Below are positions 1-9,871 of a stretch of DNA of 64,000 bases, one piece after another; the stretch's first letter is position 1; each line of letters opens with the position of its first letter. The DNA comes from Ancylostoma caninum (Eukaryota; Nematoda; Chromadorea; Rhabditida; Ancylostomatidae): NCBI GenBank assembly GCA_037903475.1, contig JBAJFG010000004.1, forward strand, positions 1,612,001-1,676,000, written 5' to 3'. A program made the position numbers and the translations under genes. The notes beneath the pieces are model-generated. The model made no database searches. It was not told the DNA's origin and worked only from the letters and a program-made list of their open reading frames with translations.

Positions 1-114
1 GCACTCGTCCACAAGGCGTCTGTTGCTCATGATAAATGCTGCAGTTCTGTATGGTTTTCCCATTTTCTGGTTTAATTCAGGAGCCGTTCACATATTTTCT
101 CAATTACATTTCAG

Positions 115-1526
115 TTCATTTGCTTCATCTTTACGTCAATTAGATCTCCGACGCATGTTACGCTTTCGTGAACCCGAACCGTTGATGTGGGGCTTGGAGG
201 AGAATATCATTTTGCCGACAACTGGTAATGAGTATGTTGTATTTCTTTTTTCTACTTAAATTACTCAGTTCGTTCAACTTAAAGGTGAAGAAGCGCTGGA
301 GCGGTTTCTGTGTTCTCCAAAGTGTCACGACGCCTACGGAGTCCTCGGTCTTCGAGCTTCATGTACGGAAGAAGATGTTCGTCGTCATTACAAGAGGCTT
401 AGTGCATTGTTAAATCCCGACAAGGTACTTTTTAGTCGTTTGTTCACGTCGCCTTCTGGTTTAATTTCAACCTTCAACTTGATATGTATGAATCATTCGA
501 TAGAATCCGCTAGAGGGAGCTGAAGAGGCCTACGAAATGGTTACGAAAGCTTATCAAGTACTGTCCACACCAGAATCACGAAAAGCATACAACTTCAACC
601 GCATTCGCCCGGGCAAGAACGACCTTGTCAGTTGTAGGACTCTTGTAAATGAAATAAGGAATTTTGTTCTTTTTATTGCAGCATCATGAACTCGGAGAGA
701 TGTGGGATCGTATTCGTGAAAGAATTGAAGAAGCTCGCAGCTCCATGTACTGTGATTGTGGTCGTCGACATGCACGAATCGCTCTTGACATCCGTCAGAG
801 TGAAGCGCGCTACTGTCGACGCTGCAGAACACGCCACCCTGCTAGAGCAGTTAGTTTCATCGTTTAGTTCTCACCTGCTGTAAATATCTTTTTTTGCTTA
901 ATTTAAAGGTTTTTGATCACACGGATAATTTATCAGGCTTATTTTTTTAGTGTGCGGAAGTTTTGTTGTAGATTTCTTGAATTTTGTTCCCACTTGGAAG
1001 GAGGGCCAATCTATTTTCCATGAATGCTCCGCGAATCTATGTCATGTTTCTGACTTCCCAGTTTTATTCGTTCCTCCAGCTCTAGCGTTTGTGTTCCAGA
1101 ATGATATCTGGGTCGAAACTCGTTTGTGTGGTCTTCTGTGGGTCTACTTTACCTGCTGTGACGGGATTGTTTACGACATCACCGATTGGGCTACTTGCGA
1201 GGTTCACACTTCGCTACAGTTGGTTTGTAAAGTGCGAGAAAAAAACCGAAATCATGATTCAGGTCAACTACCTGAAGCACGTGCGTCCAAATTCACACAC
1301 CGTGCAGTATCGATTAGTTTCGCCACCAACGCCCTCTTCTGGAAGACTCTCTAGTGGTGATTCAACTTCTCACCACCAACATAATGACAAATTGCGCGAC
1401 TTCGGTGATGTGACCGAGGACTTCCGTCCTGATTGGGGTATGTCTGTTTCGTTGCCTTCAAAATCTTAGAAATTTAACTAAGTAGCCTTTGCAGTAAGCG
1501 TGAACAACACTGTAAAAGAATACTGA
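115..1526 (+). CDS. DNAJC14/Jiv-like J-domain protein, 5'-partial, six exons
   Basis: I assembled exons 115-224, 285-424, 504-626, 682-849, 1100-1201, 1263-1437 and a short last exon 1495-1526, all with GT-AG borders and consistent phases. The J-like domain spans exons 2-3 (DAYGVLGL, then RRHYKRLSALL, then EAYEMVTKAYQVL and KAYNFNR). After it comes a zinc-ribbon-like Cys region (CDCGRRH, then YCRRCRTRHPA) and the segment CDGIVYDITDW. This order matches DNAJC14-family proteins, whose C-terminal Jiv90 region has the same Cys pairs and VYDITEW-like motif; these are ER-associated Hsp70 co-chaperones. The HPD motif that stimulates Hsp70 reads NPD here. The N-terminal membrane region typical of the family must lie upstream of the window. 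The final exon gives a very short end (about 10 residues); see the alternative at 2334-2434. The 1202 donor is weak. Confidence 0.82.
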
Positions 1527-3140
1527 AAAACGATGACTACGGTAGGATTGAAAACAGCAGTCAACGGAGTGTGGGGCTCGTATTCAACATATTACATCCA
1601 GACGGGGGAAGAGAAATGCGCCGGTTCCATATCCGTTCTCATCGGTCTCTATCCACTGCTCAATCCAGTACAATTTATCTACGCGTGTATTCATTCGTTG
1701 TTGCAAATGCGGCTTGTTTGCAGAAGTCAAACTCCATTAATCTGAGGGTGACTATCGCACTTGACCTCACGCAAAGGTTCTTCATAATCTCACATTATTT
1801 CCAGGCTTGATTTAGCATGACAGGAGGCTAGAAATTCCCGGAACTGACATCCACGACTTTTTCAGACCACTTTGCGCTCTCCACGTAGTCATATCCAGTC
1901 ATCACTACCTCTTGAACTCACTATACAAGAACTGGTTACAGAGCTGCTAATTTATCCACCCGATATCCTGTAGTGAAATGAGCGGATTTACATATTTGCA
2001 GATAAGTTTTGTTTGATTAGGATGGCCATAATATCCAATACACACAACATCCATATTTGTGTCAAAGCGCGTGTATCCGGGCGGATGAATTATGTTGGTA
2101 CGGATCCTGGTCGATCATTTCCAAAGATGAAACTGTTTTGGGGATTATGTGGGGACAGCAGAAAAGATAACTAGCATTATTTGTTGTTGGAAAAACGTGA
2201 TACTTCGTAAATACTGTTGAGCTTTGTTGCATCATTATATCACGGTTCTCAGCTACTCGTCGGTTGAATTAACAAAACTTTGTCATCTTACCTGGAGTCA
2301 CATTATTGTTGTAATATGCTTTGAACATTCAAGCACGACCGGGACATGCGCAAGTCTCATATCTTCCGCTTGAGCCACGGGATGAAGATCGCTCCCGTCG
2401 TGCGGCGAACCGACGTCAGAAGAAGTGGCGCTAAATTTCTCCGACATCCACTTCTCACTCCGCAGAGAGACGATGTAATACCACTAGGCCGTAGAAGTGA
2501 GAGTGTGCTTGCATAGATCTATATCTACTCATAGAAGTGGGCACTCTTCTCTACTTATGCCGTGGATTTCACGTTGCTTCAGTTCACAGTTAGTATACTT
2601 AGAGGGGTTACCCCACTTCTTTCGGTTTCGCACTATCTAGCTTTATCTTTTGCGGTTTCTTAATTCCATTTGAATTTTTGGTGTTCTCATTTGTGCTTTA
2701 CAGTTTCAACACGATTTGGTTTCGTTGGCAGCTTAGCTCTATTTTTGTTGTTTGTAGGGAATTTTATCCACGTGCTTTTTTCTGATCGTGTTCCCTTGTG
2801 CGCAATGCGATTAGCTCAATTAATATCACTTTCTCTCCTTTTCTTCATTAACTGCCTTAGGCTCTCGTTCTTAATTCCGTTTAATCTGAAGGTATTGTTT
2901 ATTTCGGGGCAAGTGGATTGATCTTCTCAGAGAAGCAGTGTTCAGCAATAGCGCTGATTAGATCACAATAGATGTGAACCACTTTAAGTCCGGTTTCTTC
3001 CGCATAATCTTCAAGTATTTTAATGACTCATTAGCGAATTTCAACGTATTTCTGCATTTCCCTGTAGCAGTGTCTGAAGCGTTTTGTTCCAATAAATGTG
3101 AGACAGCTCTTTTGTTTTCGACTCTTAATAATTCGGGGTT
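1527..3140. other. Non-coding stretch after the J-protein gene
   Basis: Apart from the candidate exon at 2334-2434 I see no gene. A block near 1605-1680 resembles the reverse complement of about 36290-36375 (shared words around ATATCCGTTC and CGGT..TATCC), so it is probably an old dispersed repeat. The rest is AT-rich without recognisable structure. Confidence 0.5.
2334..2434 (+). CDS. Possible alternative last exon of the DNAJC14-like gene
   Basis: The phase-1 donor at 1438 also joins in frame to an acceptor AG at 2332-2333. That reads about 33 residues (starting [18 protein letters not shown], ending in the basic tail RRQKKWR) before a TAA at 2432-2434. The composition is more protein-like than the short exon at 1495. 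The two may be alternative ends, or this one may be the real end. No similarity was recognised, so the call rests on phase, splice site and composition. Confidence 0.4.
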
Positions 3141-3224
3141 CCTAATAGCCGGTTCGTCGGTTACCGGTCCTGGTGAGTGGATCCTAATAGCCGGTTCGTC
3201 GGTTACCGGTCCTGGTGAGTGGAC
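3141..3224. repeat. Two-copy 42-bp tandem duplication
   Basis: Units 3141-3182 and 3183-3224 are identical or nearly so; both begin CCTAATAGCCGGTTCGTCGG. The related repeat at 11165 has a single copy, so the duplication is specific to this locus. Confidence 0.9.
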
Positions 3225-3380
3225 AATGTCACGGTTCACACCGGAGTAGTCCCAGGAGTAAGTAGGGTTGTCGGGGCTCGGGTGTGGCGTGGGAGGGAAA
3301 GGAGAAAGAAGATTTTATTTAAACTGAAAACCCCAATGACGGCTCAATGGCCACGAAAGAAAATGAGAACAATAACGAGA

Positions 3381-3383
<3 letters not shown>

Positions 3384-3433
<50 letters not shown>

Positions 3434-3694
3434 TGGCGGACGCAGGGGGGGCCCCCCCCGAGAATGGGTCGCCAAATTTTCGAAATTACTTTACAATACA
3501 AATAAAAATCTTGTGTTAGTTTATTTTTAATTGTTTATTTTTATTATTATTTTTAATATATTTTTTATTTATTGTTTATTATTATAATTAATATTATTAT
3601 TAATTTTATTTTCCGTCTGGGTCCCCAAAACGGCGGAGACCCCACTTTTCTTCCCACGCCCCCCCCTTCCGCCCACTTTCTGCGTCCGCCACTG

Positions 3695-3758
<64 letters not shown>
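3384..3758. repeat. (TA)n microsatellite interrupted by a MITE
   Basis: Pure or nearly pure TA runs at about 3384-3430 and 3695-3758 flank the element at 3431-3694. Many apparent open frames here are just (YI)n or (IY)n translations of the microsatellite and are not genes. Confidence 0.95.
3431..3694. mobile_element. Microsatellite-associated MITE, copy 1 (TIR CAGTGGCGGACGCAG)
   Basis: The element is 264 bp with perfect 15-bp terminal inverted repeats CAGTGGCGGACGCAG. It has no coding capacity. Inside the left end are a poly-G/poly-C run and GAGAATGGGTCGCCAAAT; the centre is rich in TTATTATTAAT; the right side carries CCCACTTTTCTTCCCACG. The flanking bases ATATATAT on both sides fit an 8-bp target duplication, as expected for hAT-type elements. 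Same family as 46212, 47457, 47759 and 48069. Confidence 0.9.
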
Positions 3759-3760
<2 letters not shown>

Positions 3761-3925
3761 TACGCGCCTACCGGAAATGGGTGCAATAATCAATTTGACC
3801 TAATTTTGATCTGCCCGTAGGGCAAAGCACGACGTGGTCACTAGAGGTCGGGGACTACTAAGTTAAGTCAGACTCAGAAATGGGTCACTAAGTACCTTCA
3901 CATCAGGGCTCTCTCAGGAGAAAAT

Positions 3926-4203
3926 TAAGTACTAGAAGAGTGATATAGTCTGTGCGAAACGACGAGTCCGCCCACGCACGCGGGGAGCGAGAGGGAGCCA
4001 CGCTTGCCAGCACTCCACGTCATCATCCCTGATCTGCGTATCACGTTTCATCGATATCTTCATGATATCGACCAATGATTTGGCTGTGACGTGGACGACG
4101 TGGCAGGCAACAGCATCCGTCCCAGCCGCGCCGCCTCTAAATCCCAGCGTGTGTGGGTGGACTCGCCGTTTCGGATACACTATATCTATAGCTTCTACTA
4201 AAC
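3926..4203. mobile_element. Inverted-repeat (MITE-like) element, about 280 bp
   Basis: The left arm (about 3926-3981, containing GATATAGTCTGTGCGAAACG and AGTCCGCCCACGCACGCG) is the imperfect reverse complement of 4149-4203 (GGTGGACTCGCCGTTTCGG, then ACTATATC). The centre holds a small hairpin, CGATATC-TTCAT-GATATCG. There are no coding features. Target duplication and superfamily are undetermined. Confidence 0.7.
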
Positions 4204-4279
4204 TCTGAAATTTCAACTAGGAATGCATACAATCCGTGAACGATTTATCTCAATTGCAATTGGTTTAGTACAATTTATC

Positions 4280-4709
4280 TTAAAGGCAGCACTCACGGAA
4301 ATTTTTGTGTTGAAGATTTCGCGGTATATCGGGGTTTTTAGGGACGATGAACTCATTGACAACGATGAAGTAGCGTGAAACAGGCGAAAAACACAGAAAA
4401 TGATGGCGGTATTTCATGTGTGTCCACAGCGCGGACGAGTGTTCCGTGATGGGTCCCGGCACGGAACCCTGCAAATGGTACGAATTTCATAGACACGCCC
4501 CCGCTGAACCACATGCACACACCCTGTCAAAGGCGTTAGTTGGCGCGAGGGAACCCTAATGTCCAGAGCGGCATACGTGTCCACGGCAGTATCTTCGCAG
4601 GTAGGTGGCCATTCAAGGTGTTCAACTTACTGTTGCGATTGTCCAGCGGCCGGCTATATGGTAAGCGACTCATTTCAGAAGTGAAAGTTTCCGTGAGTGC
4701 TGCCTTTAA
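4280..4709. mobile_element. Terminal-inverted-repeat element, 430 bp, TTAA-flanked
   Basis: The ends are near-perfect inverted repeats: AAAGGCAGCACTCACGGAAA at the left and its complement at the right (TTTCCGTGAGTGCTGCCTTT). TTAA lies at both outer edges, which would fit a piggyBac-type TTAA duplication; a shorter TA duplication is equally possible. There is no transposase, so it is non-autonomous. It sits only about 23 bp from the large inverted repeat that follows. Confidence 0.78.
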
Positions 4710-4732
4710 ATAGAAGCTGAAGTCCCGAAAGA

Positions 4733-7687
4733 CTAATAATAACGCGAAACTGTTAAGAACCCGCTAGAACTCGTTCGAACTTGTTGCAGGACCAGTCAGA
4801 ACCAGAAAATTGTCATTGGAGCACGTTTTTATCCCAACCCCAGAAAATTTTCAAGAAATTTCTCTGGTCAGAAGGAGCGTGTTGATGTTCTGTCAACTCC
4901 AAGTTGTGCGCCTAGGGTGTACCAATTCTGTGCGCCTAGAGGTACCAGTTTTCCCAAAGGGGCATCCTTCCTTTTTGAGAAACCGTCTTCGTTTTTGAAA
5001 AAAAAAGCCGTCGAAAGTGGTCAAAAAATGCTCAAAAACCACTTTTTGACCATTAATGACAGTTTTTTTCCAAAAACGAAGACAGTTTCCCAAAAACGAA
5101 GGATGTCGTCTTAGAGGGATAATTGTTCGTATAGTGCGCATCCACACTCTAAATTTCAACATGATCTGCCACCTACAGGAGGAGCAACACCTGATTATCA
5201 GTGGAGCGCGCCAGAGTACAAGGAAAGGATGATGTGATTTACTGTCCATATTCGCAGTGATTTGCAGAAGATTTGCAGTGATTTACAGTGCAGTTCACAT
5301 TAGATGAGTGTGTTCGGCAAGCACCAATCTGTTTTATGAAGGATAGAACCAGTCGCAGCGCTAACGCGTTCCAGACGCAGGCACACGCTCGCGGCTTCGA
5401 CTCGGCTCTGCGGCATTTTTCTTCAGAGTATGTAGTATATAGCGATTCGAATTTTCGACTGCTGATAAACCTCGGCATATTCAGCTAATATCTCAATTCT
5501 TGCTTCAGTTATACACGAGGTTGTTAAGAGAACTGTTTTGGCTGACGTTTCGGCAAATCGCCGTCTTCAGAGCCTGAAATGGACGATTCGACAAGCCAAC
5601 TATCCAGTCAAATCTCTCCAGAACTCCGCAAACATAACTATCCCTATTTATCATCAAAGATCTAGCTCACATACCAATGCTCATCTTTTTATGTGATAGC
5701 AGTGATGTGACCGATCACTGTCCACTTAAGCGAATGACTTGGACGCCCCATTTGGACCAGAAGAGCAGTCCAAGATATGGCGCGAGCTCCCGTGTGATTG
5801 AGAGGCACTTCTTTGCGGTTCATTTTCCGACTTTCGCTTGAATCCACAAAGCCTATAAAGTTTTGCGAGCTGGTGTTCCGGATTCTTGCGCCAGGATTTC
5901 TACATTACAAAATTCGCTCAGTCGTGTATTACCCTTCTGTGGTTGCCAAGAGGTGTACTTTGGCGCGATCTTTGCTTGCCGTCCGAATAGGGTGGTTCCT
6001 CAATACTACATTCGAACAGCTATTAAAACACATACTTGCATACTTGACCAACACCTATATGTTCCTAAATCATCTGCGCCGACAAATACTATCGAGATTT
6101 GTGCCATGGAATCCTTTGATGTTAACGCTTGTAACCCTCCGCACCGAAGTGGTTAAATAATAGTTCATCCTGTGGGATCACCTTTGATTTGATTATTGAG
6201 GAACCACCCTATTCGGACGGCAAGCAAAGATCGCGCCAAAGTACACCTCTTGGCAACCACAGAAGGGTAATACACGACTGAGCGAATTTTGTAATGTAGG
6301 AATCCTGGCGCAAGAATCCGGAACACCAGCTCGCAAAACTTTATAGGCTTCGTGGATTCAAGCGAAAGTCGGAAAATGAACCGCAAAGAAGTGCCTCTCA
6401 ATCACACGGGAGCTCGCGCCATATCTTGGACTGCTCTTCTGGGGTGTGGGTCATGATGAGGCGAAAGTGGGTGGGCAATGTGTCTGCGATTGGTTCATTT
6501 GAACCCTCGCCCCGCCCTTCAGGACCTACCCGCCCTGATTCGCGCGCGATTTCATCATAGTTGCCCATGCAAATTTGAATGTGAGTGGGGACGAGTCGAC
6601 TCTGAAGGGCGGGAAGACGCCGCCCCATTTTGTCTCATCACGACCCACACCCGCTCTTCTGGTCCAAATGGGGCGTCCAAGTCATTCGCTTAAGTGGACA
6701 GTGATCGGTCACATCACTGCTATCACATAAAAAGATGAGCATTGGTATGTGAGCTAGATCTCTGATGATAAATAGGGATAGTTATGTTTGCGGAGTTCTG
6801 GAGAGATTTGACTGGATAGTTGGCTTGTCGAGTCGTCCATTTCAGGCTTTGAAGACGGCGATTTGCCGAAACGTCAGCCAAAACAGTTCTCTTAACAACC
6901 TCGTGTATAACTGAAGCAAGAATTGAGATGTTAGCTGAATATGCCGAGGTTTATCAACAGTCGAAAATTCGAATCGCTATATACTACATACTCTGAAGAA
7001 AAATGCCGCAGAGCCGAGTCGAAGCCGCGAGCGTGTGCCTGCGTCTGGAACGCGTTAGCGCTGCGACTGGTTCTATCCTCCATAAAACAGATTGGTGCTT
7101 GCCGAACACACTCATCTAATGTGAACTGCACTGTAAATCACTGCAAATCTTCTGCAAATCACTGTGAATATGGACAGTAAATCACATCATCCTTTCCTTG
7201 TACTCTGGCGCGCTCCACTGATAATCAGGTGTTGCTCCTCCTGTAGGTGGCAGATCATGTTGAAATTTAGAGTGTGGATGCGCACTATACGAACAATTAT
7301 CCCTCTAAGACGACATCCTTCGTTTTTGGGAAACTGTCTTCGTTTTTGGAAAAAACTGTCATTAATGGTCAAAAAGTGGTTTTTGACCATTTTTTGACCA
7401 CTTTCGACGGCTTTTTTTTTCAAAAACGAAGACGGTTTCTCAAAAAGGAAGGATGCTCCTTTGAGGGAGAACTGGTACCCCTAGGCGCACAGAATTGGTA
7501 CACCCTAGGCGCACAACTTGGAGTTGACAGAACATCAACACGCTCCTTCGGACCAGAGAAATTTCTTGAAAATTTTCTGGGGTTGGGATAAAAACGTGCT
7601 CCAATGACAATTTTCTGGTTCTGACTGGTCCTGCAACAAGTTCGAACGAGTTATAGCGGGTTCTTAACCGTTTCGCGTTATGATTAG
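4733..7687. repeat. Giant inverted repeat, two arms of about 1.27 kb
   Basis: The arm 4733-6004 is an almost exact reverse complement of 6195-7687 once a 220-bp insertion in the right arm is removed. Landmarks such as GGAGCACGTTTTTATCCCAA (left) and its complement (right) confirm this along the whole length. The two arms even encode the same short open frames on opposite strands. The unique centre is about 190 bp (6005-6194). No transposase, reverse transcriptase or known gene was recognised in either arm. It may be a foldback element, the long ends of a large transposon with its core deleted, or a local inverted duplication. The right arm abuts the gag-protease pseudogene inside the protease region. 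Confidence 0.9.
6442..6652. mobile_element. MITE inserted in one arm only, 211 bp, 9-bp target duplication
   Basis: The ends are GGGTGTGGGTCATGATGAG and the complement of GGGTGTGGGTCGTGATGAG. GCTCTTCTG flanks it on both sides (6433-6441 and 6653-6661). The other arm of the giant inverted repeat (around 5755-5775) carries GCTCTTCTG once with no insert, so it is a built-in empty site. A 9-bp duplication with G-starting termini fits a Mutator-like (MULE) element; 8 bp plus a chance G would fit hAT instead. Confidence 0.88.
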
Positions 7688-7689
7688 GT

Positions 7690-9871
7690 CGTCCAGTCCA
7701 CGACCTACATACGCTGCGATGAACTCCAAACGCCCGTAGAGCGCTACTGCTACTCAAATCGCATCCAGAAACACCATCACATTGCCCGATGCGTCGCGAT
7801 TTCTGACGCTTGGTCCAGGGGTTCGCATGTATTTGTTCAGGTTGATGTCCATGTCAACTGCCCTTTTCAATAACTGTAACAATATGGTTGTTGGGACCCT
7901 ATATCCAAAAGAGCTATCGCATCCATTCCGAAAATGGTTATCCCAGCCAATGTTTTGTCGCCAAACAACTCGTTTACTATCTCCGAATTATCTTCCCTAT
8001 AGCGCATGTCCACTTATCCACTAAGGATGAATAAGTTCCTGAGGCCGCTTTGGGATGCTCCAAACCTGGTGCACTTGTCCGATTCGTGACACGACAATCC
8101 TTGGCTAAGTCGCCCACTCTGCCACAATTGTACCGTTTTCTTGGCTCTTCCCTCCTTTTCTCCTAGGGTATTTGGTTTTGGGTAGAGGTTTTCTTCTGCC
8201 CTCTGTTTTTCTTTTCTTGGGAACTCCTGCTCCGCATGATTACAATTATACCAATCTCTCTACTGTACTTCGACGGCTTGATATTGAACGAAGGTCTGGA
8301 TTTACCCATGCTACTATATCCCTCAGCTGCTCTTATACTCCTCTCTAATCTGAGCGCGACTTCTTTCACCGTGTCGTAAGCCTCGGTGGTAGCGCTAACT
8401 TCGAGAGATTCTATCAAATAGTAACTACCGTTCCATGCCGCTAATTGACGACACAGAATTTCCGCCACCTGCAAAGATATAACCTGTCGCGATGTGTTCG
8501 GATATTCTTTGTGTGCTACTTTTTCGAGCACCAAGCAAGAGTTGCTTACGGATTGGTCTTCCCTCATGCTCGGCCTACTTAATTCATACAACGCCTTAAG
8601 TGCTCGCTTTTGCTATCAGTGCGTAATCTCCTTTTCAGGGCATCCACCACTTCGTCTAAAGTACTCTCGCGCACCTGTAGTGGTAAGGTTTTAAACAATG
8701 TTAGCGCATTTTTACGCAAAAAGCTCTGCAGCAGTTGTAGCCGGCTGGAATCCTTCCACTTAGTTTTTGGATATTTGATCTCGGAGGAGTTCAGAAACCT
8801 TTGAAACATTTGCTAGCTTCAGGGAGTGACATGGTTCTTATAAAATCACTCATCGAAAAATCACTCATGACAACCTTCTCTGTGTCCGATGAATGTGGTG
8901 TTCCTTGACTGCTCTTGAATTCGCCTCTCCACGTACTCCCGCAACACCTGAGGGCTGACTGCATCGAGGTCTGCTGCTCGTGATCCTGGAGCGTCGTTGT
9001 TCCTTCATTGGCTAGATATCCTACACTTGAGTTCTGAGACAAACATTCAATGGGAGGTGGTCGCTGCTCCAAACCAGACGTCTGTTGCATGTCGGCTTCA
9101 CGAGCGTGTTCCAATTCTTCTACTTGCTGGCGCGGGGACTAACTGTACCTCATTTTGTTTTTGCAAATCTCGCAAATATTCACATTTCCTTTTTGCTTCA
9201 CGCTATCTGCTATCAGGTTTTGAATGCGCTCACTAATTTGTCGTTCAGGGCAACCCAGTGTTTTACAATCCTCCTGAATTGTCTTTTTTAAGGCCTCTTG
9301 CTGTTCAAGATGTATCTGCAATTGCATGCCTTTGCAAATACGGGTTTGCTTGAGCGCTTCTATCAAATCGGCGCTTACCTGTGCACAGCCCAGGTCGTGT
9401 AACTCAGGCAATGTCCCCTTCACAATTTCCTTAGCTACAGCTCTCTGTTCCTGTACAGACGCTGTGACGCACCCCCTTCTTGGGTCATTGCGCATCGATT
9501 TTCCTAACTCACTATCACAAGTTATGCCGACCATTTCGAGTTGACCTAGTATTTTTGCCGCTGGTTTGACAAACTCTGAAGTCCATTGGCGACCCATTTG
9601 CCGAGGTTTGTTTGGCAACCTAGGAAACGGGTTTGCAAACGAGCCAGGCAAACAAGCTCCGCCAAATGTCCTGCCAAACATGATGTCCCGCCAAATGGGT
9701 CGCCATGCAAACCTTGCCAAATGGGTTGCCATACAAACCTTGCCAAATGGGTCGCCATACAAACCTTGCCAAATAGGTTGCCATACAAATCTTGCCAAAT
9801 AGGTCGCCATGCAAAAATTGCGCTTTAACATCGTACGTGGGATTTCGCCACGTACTCCCATTTCCTCTCAT
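7690..9871 (-). pseudogene. Decayed gag-protease region of an LTR retrotransposon
   Basis: Consecutive minus-strand frames read a gag-like polypeptide broken by several frameshifts (near 9130, 8800 and 8585). Segments include SDFIRTMSLPEASKCFKGF, KTKWKDSSRLQLLQSFLRK and EILCRQLAAWNGSYYLIESL, of the retrotransposon-gag helical type. Next comes a zinc-knuckle-like stretch at about 8100 that has lost its first Cys and its His (RYNCGRVGDLAKDC). An aspartic-protease-like stretch around 7780-7940 follows, where the expected D-T/S-G reads D-I-G in ALLDIGSQ and a stop follows soon after. Frame damage continues until the giant inverted repeat begins. No reverse transcriptase, RNase H or integrase follows. 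The element is clearly dead; its family (Gypsy- or Pao-type) is not settled. Confidence 0.72.
9691..9820. repeat. 26-bp tandem repeat at the 5' end of the gag remnant
   Basis: CCAAAYRGGTYGCCATRCAA followed by AYCTTG recurs with exact 26-bp spacing at 9691, 9717, 9743, 9769 and 9795. Because 26 is not a multiple of three, successive copies are read in shifting frames. Degenerate relatives (CTTGCCAAACA, AGGTCGCCAA) continue at 9600-9690 and again at 10270-10445. Confidence 0.85.

Larger units (their letters stand above)
3183..3830. repeat. Dispersed repeat copy A, split by a (TA)n-element insertion; possible LTR
   Basis: Segments 3183-3384 and 3759-3830 are colinear with the uninterrupted copy at 11165-11460. 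They share GTGTGGCGTG, GAGAAAGAAGATTTTAT, AAAATGAGAACAAT, TGGTACGCGCCTACCGGAAA and a final TTGATCTGCCCG. The two copies have the same orientation and flank the gag-protease remnant, so they could be decayed LTRs, but no TG/CA ends or target duplication were found. The gap in copy A is filled by a TA microsatellite with an embedded element. Confidence 0.8.

Noticed and set aside
3219..3820. Open frames with long IYIYIY runs on both strands
   Set aside because: They are translations of the (TA)n array and MITE ends.
5798..6401. Two open frames encoding the same protein on opposite strands
   Set aside because: They are mirror images in the arms of the giant inverted repeat; no family similarity recognised.
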